Shown here in pieces: positions 13,088-26,844 of a stretch of DNA of 64,000 bases. Where the stretch lies: positions 56,906-120,905 of the forward strand of contig NW_027526711.1 of NCBI RefSeq assembly GCF_052857255.1, in the 5' to 3' direction. The position numbers were made by a program, and so were the translations under genes. Source of the DNA: Amblyomma americanum (Eukaryota; Arthropoda; Arachnida; Ixodida; Ixodidae). The first letter of the stretch is position 1. Every line of letters starts with the position of its first letter. The notes beneath the pieces are model-generated. The model was given only the letters and a program-made list of their open reading frames with translations. It made no database searches and was not told the origin of the DNA.

Positions 13088-16000
13088 TGTGTTCAGATTA
13101 TACTCGTTTCGGTCTAAAACAGCTTGTTTCGTTGTTATAAGCAAGAATACATGCGTTTCGCGCAGTTACAGGAGAAAAAGTTTTGACGCGTATCACATGG
13201 ACACTTGTAAAACCGATGTCTTCAGATTTAGCTCGTTTCGGTCTAAAACAGCTTGTTTCGTTGTATTAAGCACGAATACATGCTTTTCGCGCAGTTATAA
13301 AAGAAAAAGTTTTGACTCGTATCACACAGACACTTGTAAAACCGATGTGTTCAGATTTACCTCGTTTTGGTCTAAAACAGGTTGTTTCGTTGTTTTAAGC
13401 AAGAATACATGCTTTTCGCGCAGTTACAGAAGAAAAAGTTTTGACTCGTATCACACAGACACTTGTAAAACCGATGTGTTCAGATTTAACTCGTTTCGGT
13501 CTAAAACAGCTTGTTTCGCTGTTTTAAGCAAGAATACATGCTTTTCGCGCAGTTACAGGAGAAAAAGTTTTGAAGCGTATCACACGGACACTTGTAAAAC
13601 CGATGTCTTCAGATCTAGCTCGCTTCGTTCTAAAACAGCTTGTTTTGTTGTGTTAAGCAAGAATACATGCTTTTCGCGCAGTTATAGGAGAAAAAAGGTT
13701 TGAATCGTATCACACAGACAAATGTAAAACCGATGTGTTCAGATTTAACTCGTTTCGGTCTAAAACAGCTTGTCTCGTTGTATTATGCACGAATACATGC
13801 TTTCCGCGCAGTTATAAGAGAAAAAGTTTCGACGTATCACACAGACACTTGTAAAACCGATGTGTTCAGATTTAAATCGTTTCGGTCTAGAACAGGTTGT
13901 TTCGTTGTTTTAAGCAAGAATACATGCTTTTCGCGCTGTTATAGGAGAAAAAGTTTTGACTCGTATCACACAGACACTTGTAAAACCGATGTGTTCAGAT
14001 TTAACTCGTTTCGGTCTAAAACAGCTTGTTTCGTTGTGTTAAGCAAGAATACATGCTTTTCGCGCAGTTACAGGAGAAAAAGTTTTGACGTATCACACAG
14101 ACACTTGTAAAACCTATGTGTTCAGATTTAACTCGTTTCGGTCTAAAACAGGTTGTTTCGTTGTTTTAAGCAAGAATACATGCTTTTCGCGCAGTTACAG
14201 GAGAAAAAGTTTTGACTCGTATCACACAGACACTTGTAAAACCGATGTGTTCAGATTTAACTCGTTTCGGTCTAAAACAGCTTGTTTCGTTGTGTTAAGC
14301 AAAAATACATGCTTTTCGCGCAGTTACAGGAGAAAAAGTTTTGACTCGTATCACACAGACACTTGTAAATCCGATGTGTTCAGATTTTACTCGTTTCGGT
14401 CTAAAACAGCTTGTTTCGTTGTTATAAGCAAGAATACATGCGTTTCGCGCAGTTACAGGAGAAAAAGTTTTGACGCGTATCACATGGACACTTGTAAAAC
14501 CGATGTCTTCAGATTTAGCTCGTTTCGGTCTAAAACAGCTTGTTTCGTTGTATTAAGCACGAATACATGCTTTTCGCGCAGTTATAAAAGAAAAAGTTTT
14601 GACTCGTATCACACAGACACTTGTAAAACCGATGTGTTCAGATTTACCTCGTTTTGGTCTAAAACAGGTTGTTTCGTTGTTTTAAGCAAGAATACATGCT
14701 TTTCGCGCAGTTACAGAAGAAAAAGTTTTGACTCGTATCACACAGACACTTGTAAAACCGATGTGTTCAGATTTAACTCGTTTCGGTCTAAAACAGCTTG
14801 TTTCGCTGTTTTAAGCAAGAATACATGCTTTTCGCGCAGTTACAGGAGAAAAAGTTTTGAAGCGTATCACACGGACACTTGTAAAACCGATGTCTTCAGA
14901 TCTAGCTCGCTTCGTTCTAAAACAGCTTGTTTTGTTGTGTTAAGCAAGAATACATGCTTTTCGCGCAGTTATAGGAGAAAAAAGGTTTGAATCGTATCAC
15001 ACAGACAAATGTAAAACCGATGTGTTCAGATTTAACTCGTTTCGGTCTAAAACAGCTTGTCTCGTTGTATTATGCACGAATACATGCTTTCCGCGCAGTT
15101 ATAAGAGAAAAAGTTTCGACGTATCACACAGACACTTGTAAAACCGATGTGTTCAGATTTAAATCGTTTCGGTCTAGAACAGGTTGTTTCGTTGTTTTAA
15201 GCAAGAATACATGCTTTTCGCGCTGTTATAGGAGAAAAAGTTTTGACTCGTATCACACAGACACTTGTAAAACCGATGTGTTCAGATTTAACTCGTTTCG
15301 GTCTAAAACAGCTTGTTTCGTTGTGTTAAGCAAGAATACATGCTTTTCGCGCAGTTACAGGAGAAAAAGTTTTGACGTATCACACAGACACTTGTAAAAC
15401 CTATGTGTTCAGATTTAACTCGTTTCGGTCTAAAACAGGTTGTTTCGTTGTTTTAAGCAAGAATACATGCTTTTCGCGCAGTTACAGGAGAAAAAGTTTT
15501 GACTCGTATCACACAGACACTTGTAAAACCGATGTGTTCAGATTTAACTCGTTTCGGTCTAAAACAGCTTGTATCGTTGTGTTAAGCAAAAATACATGCT
15601 TTTCGCGCAGTTACAGGAGAAAAAGTTTTGACTCGTATCACACAGACACTTGTAAATCCGATGTGTTCAGATTTTACTCGTTTCGGTCTAAAACAGCTTG
15701 TTTCGTTGTTATAAGCAAGAATACATGCTTTTCGCGCAGTTACAGGAGAAAAAGTTTTGACGCGTATCACATGGACACTTGTAAAACCGATGTCTTCAGA
15801 TTTAGCTCGTTTCGGTCTAAAACAGCTTGTTTCGTTGTATTAAGCATGAATACATGCTTTTCGCGCAGTTATAAAAGAAAAAGTTTTGACTCGTATCACA
15901 CAGACACTTGTAAAACCGATGTATTCAGATTTACCTCGTTTTGGTCTAAAACAGGTTGTTTCGTTGTTTTAAGCAAGAATACATGCTTTTCGCGCAGTTA

Positions 16001-16178
16001 CAGGAGAAAAAGTTTTGACTCGTATCACACAGACACTTGTAAAACCGATGTGTTCAGATTTAACTCGTTTCGGTCTAAAACAGCTTGTTTCGCTGTTTTA
16101 AGCAAGAATACATGCTTTTCGCGCAGTTACAGGAGAAAAAGTTTTGAAGCGTATCACACGGACACTTGTAAAACCGAT
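13088..16178 (+). repeat. 1287-bp (10-monomer) higher-order repeat, about 2.4 copies
   Basis: Sequence from about 13088 recurs at +1287 (14375) and again at +1287 (15662), with similarity ending near 16178. Shared markers include catgcgtttcgcgc (near 13151 and 14438), a divergent AGATCT monomer (13611, 14898), gtattatgcacg (near 13780 and 15067) and aacctatgtg (near 14111 and 15398). The third copy is replaced near 16178 by a different monomer (ctagaacagcttg). Confidence 0.85.
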
Positions 16179-18340
16179 GTGTTCAGATTTAGCTCGTTTC
16201 GGTCTAGAACAGCTTGTTTCGTTGTGTTAAGCAAGAATACATGCTTTTCGCGCAGTTATAGGAGAAAAAAGTTTTGACTCGTATCACACAGACACTTGTA
16301 AAACCGATGTATTCAGATTTACCTCGTTTTGGTCTAAAACAGGTTGTTTCGTTGTTTTAGGCAAGAATACATGCTTTTCGCGCAGTTACAGGAGAAAAAG
16401 TTTTGACTCGTATCACACAGACAATTGTAAAACCGATGAGTTCAGATTTAACTTCTTTCGGTCTAAAACAGCTTGTCTCGTTGTATTAAGCACGAATACA
16501 TGCTTTCCGCGCAGTTATAAGAGAAAAAGTTTCGACGTATCACACAGACACTTGTAAAACCGATGTGTTCACATTTAACTCGTTTCGGTCTAAAACAGGT
16601 TGTTTCGTTGTTTTAAGCAAGAATACATGCTTTTCGCGCTGTTATAAGAGAACAAGTTTTGACGTATCACACAGACACTTGTAAAACCGATGTGTTCAGA
16701 TTTAACTCGTTTCGGTCTAAAACAGCTTGTTTCGTTGTTTTAAGCAAGAATACATGCTTTTCGCGCTGTTATAAGAGAAAAAGTTTTGACTCGTATCACA
16801 CAGACACTTGTAAAACCGATGTGTTAAGATTTAACTCGTTTCGGTCTAAAACAGGTTGTTTCGTTGTTTTAAGCAAGAATACGTGCTTTTTGCGCAGTTA
16901 CAGGAGAAAATGTATTGACTCGTATCACACAGACACTTGTAAAACCGATGTGTTCAGATTTAACTCGTTTCGGTCTAAAACAGCTTGTTTCGTTGTGTTA
17001 AGCAAGAATACATGCTTTTCGCGCAGTTACAGGAGAAAAAGTTTTGACTCGTACTTGTAAATCCGATGTGTTCAGATTTTACTCGTTTCGGTCTAAAACA
17101 GCTTGTTTCGTTGTTAAAGCAAGAATACATGCTTTTCGCGCAGTTACAGGAGAAAAAGTTTTGACGCGTATCACATGGACACTTGCAAAACCGATGTCTT
17201 CAGATTTAGCTCGTTACGATCTAAAATAGCTTGTTTCGTTGTATTAAGCACGAATACATGCTTTTCGCGCAGTTATAAGAGAAAAAGTTTTGACTCGTAT
17301 CACACAGACACTTGTAAAACCGATGTGTTCAGATTTACCTCGTTTCGGTCTAAAACAGCTTGTTTCGTTGTTTTAAGCAAGAATATATGCTTTTCGCGCA
17401 GTTACAGGAGAAAAAGTTTTGAAGCGTATCACACGGACACTTGTAAAACCGATGTGTTCAGATTTAGCTCGTTTCGGTCTAGAACAGCTTGTTTCGTTGT
17501 GTTAAGCAAGAATACATGCTTTTCGCGCAGTTATAGGAGAAAAAAGTTTTGACTCGTATCACACAGACACTTGTAAAATCGATGTGTTCAGATTTAACTC
17601 GTTTCGGTCTAAAACAGCTTGTTTCGTTGTGTTAAGCAAGAATACATGGTTTTCGCGCAGTTACAGGAGAAAAAGTTTTGACTCGTATCACACAGACACT
17701 TGTAAATCTGATGTGTTCAGATTTAACTCGTTTCGGTCTAAAACAGCTTGTTTCGTTGTATTAAGCACGAATACATGCTTTTCGCGCAGTTATAGGAGAA
17801 AAAAGTTTTGACTCGTATCACACACACTTGTAAAATCGATGTGTTCAGATTTAACTCGTTTCGGTCTAAAACAGCTTGTTTCGTTGTTTTAAGCACGAAT
17901 ACATGCTTTTCGCGCTGTTATAAGAGAAAAAGTTTTGACTCCTATTACACAGACACTTGTAAAACCGATGTGTTCAGATTTAACTCGTTTTGGTCTAAAA
18001 CAGGTTGTTTTGTTGTTTTAAGCAAGAATACATGCTTTTCGCGCAGTTACAGGAGAAAAAGTTTTGACTCGTATCACACAGACACTTGTAAAACCGATGT
18101 GTTCAGATTTAACTCGTTTCGGTCTAAAACAGCTTGTTTCGCTGTTTTAAGCAAGAATACATGCTTTTCGCGCAGTTACAGGAGAAAAAGTTTTGAAGCG
18201 TATCACACGGACACTTGTAAAACCGATGTGTTCAGATTTAGCTCGTTTCGGTCTAGAACAGCTTGTTTCGTTGTGTTAAGCAAGAATACATGCTTTTCGC
18301 GCAGTTATAGGAGAAAAAAGTTTTGACTCGTATCACACAG
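14875..18340 (+). repeat. HOR unit X1 (3466 bp, 27 monomers)
   Basis: It aligns with the next unit at an offset of 3466 bp from about 14875 and, after one extra monomer in the partner, at 3595 bp to about 17,965. The start lies in the divergent AGATCT monomer (14898, 18364). Markers include gtgttcacattt near 16566, gtgttaagattt near 16823, atacatggttttcg near 17642 and the short tcacacacacttg (loss of 4 bp) near 17818. It overlaps the last copies of the 1287-bp repeat, so the 1287-bp expansion preceded or accompanied this larger unit. Confidence 0.83.
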
Positions 18341-21300
18341 ACACTTGTAAAACCGATGTCTTCAGATCTAGCTCGCTTCGTTCTAAAACAGCTTGTTTCG
18401 TTGTGTTAAGCAAGAATACATGCTTTTCGCGCAGTTATAGGAGAAAAAAGGTTTGAATCGTATCACACAGACAAATGTAAAACCGATGTGTTCAGATTTA
18501 ACTCGTTTCGGTCTAAAACAGCTTGTCTCGTTGTATTATGCACGAATACATGCTTTCCGCGCAGTTATAAGAGAAAAAGTTTCGACGTATCACACAGACA
18601 CTTGTAAAACCGATGTGTTCAGATTTAAATCGTTTCGGTCTAGAACAGGTTGTTTCGTTGTTTTAAGCAAGAATACATGCTTTTCGCGCTGTTATAAGAG
18701 AAAAAGTTTTGACTCGTATCACACAGACACTTGTAAAACCGATGTGTTCAGATTTAACTCGTTTCGGTCTAAAACAGCTTGTTTCGTTGTGTTAAGCAAG
18801 AATACATGCTTTTCGCGCAGTTACAGGAGAAAAAGTTTTGACGTATCACACAGACACTTGTAAAACCTATGTGTTCAGATTTAACTCGTTTCGGTCTAAA
18901 ACAGGTTGTTTCGTTGTTTTAAGCAAGAATACATGCTTTTCGCGCAGTTACAGGAGAAAAAGTTTTGACTCGTATCACACAGACACTTGTAAAACCGATG
19001 TGTTCAGATTTAACTCGTTTCGGTTTAAAACAGCTTGTTTCGTTGTGTTAAGCAAAAATACATGCTTTTCGCGCAGTTACAGGAGAAAAAGTTTTGACTC
19101 GTATCACACAGACACTTGTAAATCCGATGTGTTCAGATTTTACTCGTTTCGGTCTAAAACAGCTTGTTTCGTTGTTATAAGCAAGAATACATGCTTTTCG
19201 CGCAGTTACAGGAGAAAAAGTTTTGACGCGTATCACATGGACACTTGTAAAACCGATGTCTTCAGATTTAGCTCGTTTCGGTCTAAAACAGCTTGTTTCG
19301 TTGTATTAAGCATGAATACATGCTTTTCGCGCAGTTATAAAAGAAAAAGTTTTGACTCGTATCACACAGACACTTGTAAAACCGATGTATTCAGATTTAC
19401 CTCGTTTTGGTCTAAAACAGGTTGTTTTGTTGTTTTAAGCAAGAATACATGCTTTTCGCGCAGTTACAGGAGAAAAAGTTTTGACTCGTATCACACAGAC
19501 ACTTGTAAAACCGATGTGTTCAGATTTAACTCGTTTCGGTCTAAAACAGCTTGTTTCGCTGTTTTAAGCAAGAATACATGCTTTTCGCGCAGTTACAGGA
19601 GAAAAAGTTTTGAAGCGTATCACACGGACACTTGTAAAACCGATGTGTTCAGATTTAGCTCGTTTCGGTCTAGAACAGCTTGTTTCGTTGTGTTAAGCAA
19701 GAATACATGCTTTTCGCGCAGTTATAGGAGAAAAAAGTTTTGACTCGTATCACACAGACACTTGTAAAACCGATGTATTCAGATTTACCTCGTTTTGGTC
19801 TAAAACAGGTTGTTTCGTTGTTTTAGGCAAGAATACATGCTTTTCGCGCAGTTACAGGAGAAAAAGTTTTGACTCGTATCACACAGACAATTGTAAAACC
19901 GATGAGTTCAGATTTAACTTCTTTCGGTCTAAAACAGCTTGTCTCGTTGTATTAAGCACGAATACATGCTTTCCGCGCAGTTATAAGAGAAAAAGTTTCG
20001 ACGTATCACACAGACACTTGTAAAACCGATGTGTTCACATTTAACTCGTTTCGGTCTAAAACAGGTTGTTTCGTTGTTTTAAGCAAGAATACATGCTTTT
20101 CGCGCTGTTATAAGAGAACAAGTTTTGACGTATCACACAGACACTTGTAAAACCGATGTGTTCAGATTTAACTCGTTTCGGTCTAAAACAGCTTGTTTCG
20201 TTGTATTAAGCACGAATACATGCTTTTCGCGCTGTTATAAGAGAAAAAGTTTTGACTCGTATCACACAGACACTTGTAAAACCGATGTGTTAAGATTTAA
20301 CTCGTTTCGGTCTAAAACAGGTTGTTTCGTTGTTTTAAGCAAGAATACATGCTTTTTGCGCAGTTACAGGAGAAAATGTATTGACTCGTATCACACAGAC
20401 ACTTGTAAAACCGATGTGTTCAGATTTAACTCGTTTCGGTCTAAAACAGCTTGTTTCGTTGTGTTAAGCAAGAATACATGCTTTTTGCGCAGTTACAGGA
20501 GAAAAAGTTTTGACTCGTATCACACAGACACTTGTAAAACCGATGTGTTCAGATTTAACTCGTTTCGGTCTAAAACAGCTTGTTTCGTTGTGTTAAGCAA
20601 GAATACATGCTTTTCGCGCAGTTACAGGAGAAAAAGTTTTGACTCGTACTTGTAAATCCGATGTGTTCAGATTTTACTCGTTTCGGTCTAAAACAGCTTG
20701 TTTCGTTGTTAAAGCAAGAATACATGCTTTTCGCGCAGTTACAGGAGAAAAAGTTTTGACGCGTATCACATGGACACTTGCAAAACCGATGTCTTCAGAT
20801 TTAGCTCGTTACGATCTAAAACAGCTTGTTTCGTTGTATTAAGCACGAATACATGCTTTTCGCGCAGTTATAAGAGAAAAAGTTTTGACTCGTATCACAC
20901 AGACACTTGTAAAACCGATGTGTTCAGATTTACCTCGTTTCGGTCTAAAACAGCTTGTTTCGTTGTTTTAAGCAAGAATATATGCTTTTCGCGCAGTTAC
21001 AGGAGAAAAAGTTTTGAAGCGTATCACACGGACACTTGTAAAACCGATGTGTTCAGATTTAGCTCGTTTCGGTCTAGAACAGCTTGTTTCGTTGTGTTAA
21101 GCAAGAATACATGCTTTTCGCGCAGTTATAGGAGAAAAAAGTTTTGACTCGTATCACACAGACACTTGTAAAATCGATGTGTTCAGATTTAACTCGTTTC
21201 GGTCTAAAACAGCTTGTTTCGTTGTGTTAAGCAAGAATACATGGTTTTCGCGCAGTTACAGGAGAAAATGTTTTGACTCGTATCACACAGACACTTGTAA

Positions 21301-22448
21301 ATCTGATGTGTTCAGATTTAACTCGTTTCGGTCTAAAACAGCTTGTTTCGTTGTATTAAGCACGAATACATGCTTTTCGCGCAGTTATAGGAGAAAAAAG
21401 TTTTGACTCGTATCACACACACTTGTAAAATCGATGTGTTCAGATTTAACTCGTTTCGGTCTAAAACAGCTTGTTTCGTTGTTTTAAGCACGAATACATG
21501 CTTTTCGCGCTGGTATAAGAGAAAAAGTTTTGACTCCTATTACACAGACACTTGTAAAACCGATGTCTTCAGATTTAGCTCGTTTCGGTCTAAAACAGCT
21601 TGTTTCGTTGTATTAAGCACGAATACATGCTTTTCGCGCAGTTATAAGAGAAAAAGTTTTGACTCGTATCACACAGACACTTGTAAAACCGATGTGTTCA
21701 GATTTAACTCGTTTGGTCTAAAACAGGTTGTTTCGTTGTTTTAAGCAAGAATACATGCTTTTCGCGCAGTTACAGGAGAAAAAGTTTTGACTCCTATCAC
21801 ACAGACACTTGTAAAACCGATGTGTTCAGATTTACCTCGTTTCGGTCTAAAACAGCTTGTTTCGTTGTTTTAAGCACGAATACATGCTTTTCGCGCTGTT
21901 ATAAGAGAAAAAGTTTTGACTCGTATCACACAGACACTTGTAAAACCGATGTGTTCAGATTTAACTCGTTTCGGTCTAAAACAGGTTGGTTCTTTGTTTT
22001 AAGCAAGAATACATGCTTTTCGCGCAGTTACATTAGAAAAAGTATTGACTCGTATCACACAGACACTTGTAAAACCGATGTGTTCAGATTTAACTCGTTT
22101 CGGTCTAAAACAACTTGTTTCGTTGTGTTAAGCAAGAATACATGCTTTTCGCGCAGTTACAGGAGAAAAAGTTTTGACTCGTATCACACAGACACTTGTA
22201 AAACCGATGTGTTCAGATTTAACTCGTTTCGGTCTAAAACAGGTTGTTTCGTTGTTTTAAGCAAGAATACATGCTTTTCGCGCAGTTACAGGAGAAAAAG
22301 TTTTGACTCGTATCACACAGACACTTGTAAATCCGATGTGTCAGATTTTACTCGTTTCGGTCTAAAACAGCTTGTTTCGCTGTTTTAAGCAAGAATACAT
22401 GCTTTTCGCGCAGTTACAGGAGAAAAAGTTTTGAAGCGTATCACACGG
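18341..22448 (+). repeat. HOR unit X2 (4108 bp, 32 monomers)
   Basis: It repeats unit X1 with one additional monomer near 20.5 kb. After about 21560 it departs from X1 and contains a six- to seven-monomer segment with the 1-bp deletion cgtttggtct (near 21710). That segment is shared with the 3334-bp and 9638-bp repeats further right. The unit is therefore a composite of two variant lineages. AGATCT monomers at 18364 and 22472 bound it. Confidence 0.82.
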
Positions 22449-25310
22449 ACACTTGTAAAACCGATGTCTTCAGATCTAGCTCGCTTCGTTCTAAAACAGC
22501 TTGTTTCGTTGTGTTAAGCAAGAATACATGCTTTTCGCGCAGTTATAGGAGAAAAAAGGTTTGAATCGTATCACAGACAAATGTAAAACCGATGTGTTCA
22601 GATTTAACTCGTTTCGGTCTAAAACAGCTTGTCTCGTTGTATTATGCACGAATACATGCTTTCCGCGCAGTTATAAGAGAAAAAGTTTCGACGTATCACA
22701 CAGACACTTGTAAAACCGATGTGTTCAGATTTAAATCGTTTCGGTCTAGAACAGGTTGTTTCGTTGTTTTAAGCAAGAATACATGCTTTTCGCGCTGTTA
22801 TAAGAGAAAAAGTTTTGACTCGTATCACACAGACACTTGTAAAACCGATGTGTTCAGATTTACCTCGTTTCGGTCTAAAACAGCTTGTTTCGTTGTGTTA
22901 AGCAAGAATACATGCTTTTCGCGCAGTTACAGGAGAAAAAGTTTTGACGTATCACACAGACACTTGTAAAACCTATGTGTTCAGATTTAACTCGTTTCGG
23001 TCTAAAACAGGTTGTTTCGTTGTTTTAAGCAAGAATACATGCTTTTCGCGCAGTTACAGGAGAAAAAGTTTTGACTCGTATCACACAGACACTTGTAAAA
23101 CCGATGTGTTCAGATTTAACTCGTTTCGGTCTAAAACAGCTTGTTTCGTTGTGTTAAGCAAAAATACATGCTTTTCGCGCAGTTACAGGAGAAAAAGTTT
23201 TGACTCGTATCACACAGACACTTGTAAATCCGATGTGTTCAGATTTTACTCGTTTCGGTCTAAAACAGCTTGTTTCGTTGTTATAAGCAAGAATACATGC
23301 TTTTCGCGCAGTTACAGGAGAAAAAGTTTTGACGCGTATCACATGGACACTTGTAAAACCGATGTCTTCAGATTTAGCTCGTTTCGGTCTAAAACAGCTT
23401 GTTTCGTTGTATTAGGCATGAATACATGCTTTTCGCGCAGTTATAAAAGAAAAAGTTTTGACTCGTATCACACAGACACTTGTAAAACCGATGTATTCAG
23501 ATTTACCTCGTTTTGGTCTAAAACAGGTTGTTTCGTTGTTTTAAGCAAGAATACATGCTTTTCGCGCAGTTACAGGAGAAAAAGTTTTGACTCGTATCAC
23601 ACAGACACTTGTAAAACCGATGTGTTCAGATTTAACTCGTTTCGGTGTAAAACAGCTTGTTTCGCTGTTTTAAGCAAGAATACATGCTTTTCGCGCAGTT
23701 ACAGGAGAAAAAGTTTTGAAGCGTATCACACGGACACTTGTAAAACCGATGTGTTCAGATTTAGCTCGTTTCGGTCTAGAACAGCTTGTTTCGTTGTGTT
23801 AAGCAAGAATACATGCTTTTCGCGCAGTTATAGGAGAAAAAAGTTTTGACTCGTATCACACAGACACTTGTAAAACCGATGTATTCAGATTTACCTCGTT
23901 TTGGTCTAAAACAGGTTGTTTCGTTGTTTTAAGCAAGAATACATGCTTTTCGCGCAGTTACAGGAGAAAAAGTTTTGACTCGTATCACACAGACAATTGT
24001 AAAACCGATGTGTTCAGATTTAACTTCTTTCGGTCTAAAACAGCTTGTCTCGTTGTATTAAGCACGAATACATGCTTTCCGCGCAGTTATAAGAGAAAAA
24101 GTTTCGACGTATCACACAGACACTTGTAAAACCGATGTGTTCACATTTAACTCGTTTCGGTCTAAAACAGGTTGTTTCGTTGTTTTAAGCAAGAATACAT
24201 GCTTTTCGCGCTGTTATAAGAGAACAAGTTTTGACGTATCACACAGACACTTGTAAAACCGATGTGTTCAGATTTAACTCGTTTCGGTCTAAAACAGCTT
24301 GTTTCGTTGTATTAAGCACGAATACATGCTTTTCGCGCTGTTATAAGAGAAAAAGTTTTGACTCGTATCACACAGACACTTGTAAAACCGATGTGTTAAG
24401 ATTTAACTCGTTTCGGTCTAAAACAGGTTGTTTCGTTGTTTTAAGCAAGAATACATGCTTTTTGCGCAGTTACAGGAGAAAATGTATTGACTCGTATCAC
24501 ACAGACACTTGTAAAACCGATGTGTTCAGATTTAACTCGTTTCGGTCTAAAACAGCTTGTTTCGTTGTGTTAAGCAAGAATACATGCTTTTTGCGCAGTT
24601 ACAGGAGAAAAAGTTTTGACTCGTATCACACAGACACTTGTAAAACCGATGTGTTCAGATTTAACTCGTTTCGGTCTAAAACAGCTTGTTTCGTTGTGTT
24701 AAGCAAGAATACATGCTTTTCGCGCAGTTACAGGAGAAAAAGTTTTGACTCGTACTTGTAAATCCGATGTGTTCAGATTTTACTCGTTTCGGTCTAAAAC
24801 AGCTTGTTTCGTTGTTATAAGCAAGAATACATGCTTTTCGCGCAGTTACAGGAGAAAAAGTTTTGACGCGTATCACATGGACACTTGCAAAACCGATGTC
24901 TTCAGATTTAGCTCGTTACGATCTAAAACAGCTTGTTTCGTTGTATTAAGCACGAATACATGCTTTTCGCGCAGTTATAAGAGAAAAAGTTTTGACTCGT
25001 ATCACACAGACACTTGTAAAACCGATGTGTTCAGATTTACCTCGTTTCGGTCTAAAACAGCTTGTTTCGTTGTTTTAAGCAAGAATATATGCTTTTCGCG
25101 CAGTTACAGGAGAAAAAGTTTTGAAGCGTATCACACGGACACTTGTAAAACCGATGTGTTCAGATTTAGCTCGTTTCGGTCTAGAACAGCTTGTTTCGTT
25201 GTGTTAAGCAAGAATACATGCTTTTCGCGCAGTTATAGGAGAAAAAAGTTTTGACTCGTATCACACAGACACTTGTAAAATCGATGTGTTCAGATTTAAC
25301 TCGTTTCGGT
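22449..25310 (+). repeat. HOR unit X3 (partial copy)
   Basis: It aligns with X2 at an offset of 4108 bp, falling to 4106 after tatcacagacaaatg near 22569 (2 bp lost), up to about 25310. There it switches to monomers with ggttggttcg. It contains gttataagcaag near 24815 where X1 and X2 have gttaaagcaag. Relative to the other two, X3 keeps the state that is common elsewhere. Confidence 0.8.
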
Positions 25311-26844
25311 CTAAAACAGGTTGGTTCGTTGTTTTAAGCAAGAATACATGCTTTTCGCGCAGTTACAGGAGAAAAAGTATTGACTCGTATCACACAGACA
25401 CTTGTAAAACCGATGTGTTCAGATTTAACTCGTTTCGGTCTAAAACAGCTTGTTTCGTTGTGTTAAGCAAGAATACATGCTTTTCGCGCAGTTACAGGAG
25501 AAAAAGTTTTGACTCGTATCACACAGACACTTGTACAACCGATGTGTTCAGATTTAACTCGTTTCGGTCTAAAACAGCTTGTCTCGTTGTATTAAGCACG
25601 AATACATGCTTTCCGCGCAGTCATAAGAGAAAAAGTTTCGACGTATCACACAGACACTTGTAAAACCGATGTGTTCACATTTAACTCGTTTCGGTCTAAA
25701 ACAGGTTGTTTCGTTGTTTTAAGCAAGAATACATGCTTTTCGCGCTGTTATAAGAGAACAAGTTTTGACGTATCACACAGACACTTGTAAAACCGATGTG
25801 TTCAGATTTAACTCGTTTCGGTCTAAAACAGCTTGTTTCGTTGTATTAAGCACGAATACATGCTTTTCGCGCTGTTATAAGAGAAAAAGTTTTGACTCGT
25901 ATCACACAGACACTTGTAAAACCGATGTGTTAAGATTTAACTCGTTTCGGTCTAAAACAGGTTGTTTCGTTGTTTTAAGCAAGAATACATGCTTTTTGCG
26001 CAGTTACAGGAGAAAATGTATTGACTCGTATCACACAGACACTTGTAAAACCGATGTGTTCAGATTTAACTCGTTTCGGTCTAAAACAGCTTGTTTCGTT
26101 GTGTTAAGCAAGAATACATGCTTTTTGCGCAGTTACAGGAGAAAAAGTTTTGACTCGTATCACACAGACACTTGTAAAACCGATGTGTTCAGATTTAACT
26201 CGTTTCGGTCTAAAACAGCTTGTTTCGTTGTGTTAAGCAAGAATACATGCTTTTCGCGCAGTTACAGGAGAAAAAGTTTTGACTCGTACTTGTAAATCCG
26301 ATGTGTTCAGATTTTACTCGTTTCGGTCTAAAACAGCTTGTTTCGTTGTTATAAGCAAGAATACATGCTTTTCGCGCAGTTACAGGAGAAAAAGTTTTGA
26401 CGCGTATCACATGGACACTTGCAAAACCGATGTCTTCAGATTTAGCTCGTTACGATCTAAAACAGCTTGTTTCGTTGTATTAAGCACGAATACATGCTTT
26501 TCGCGCAGTTATAAGAGAAAAAGTTTTGACTCGTATCACACAGACACTTGTAAAACCGATGTGTTCAGATTTACCTCGTTTCGGTCTAAAACAGCTTGTT
26601 TCGTTGTTTTAAGCAAGAATATATGCTTTTCGCGCAGTTACAGGAGAAAAAGTTTTGAAGCGTATCACACGGACACTTGTAAAACCGATGTGTTCAGATT
26701 TAGCTCGTTTCGGTCTAGAACAGCTTGTTTCGTTGTGTTAAGCAAGAATACATGCTTTTCGCGCAGTTATAGGAGAAAAAAGTTTTGACTCGTATCACAC
26801 AGACACTTGTAAAATCGATGTGTTCAGATTTAACTCGTTTCGGT
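24089..26844 (+). repeat. 1534-bp (12-monomer) tandem pair
   Basis: Positions 24089-25310 reappear at 25623-26844, an offset of 1534 bp. Shared markers are gtgttcacattt (24133 and 25667), gtgttaagattt (24393 and 25927), the 8-bp-shorter junction actcgtacttgtaaatcc (near 24750 and 26284) and gttacgatctaaaac (near 24914 and 26448). The stretch 25311-25622 between them carries ggttggttcg, tgtacaaccg and cagtcataag, a cassette found again near 27.2-27.6 kb. Confidence 0.82.

Noticed and set aside
14085..16277. Long plus-strand open frames (up to 301 codons) encoding a 43-residue, Cys- and Arg-rich repeat, here and throughout blocks A, B and C
   Set aside because: The frame is open because the monomer is 129 bp and lacks stops in one frame; for a random 43-codon unit about 13% of frames are open, so one of six is expected. 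Most starts are GTG (gtgttcag) or TTG (ttgacgtatcac), frames break at each 127- or 130-bp monomer, and no promoter, intron or domain is visible.
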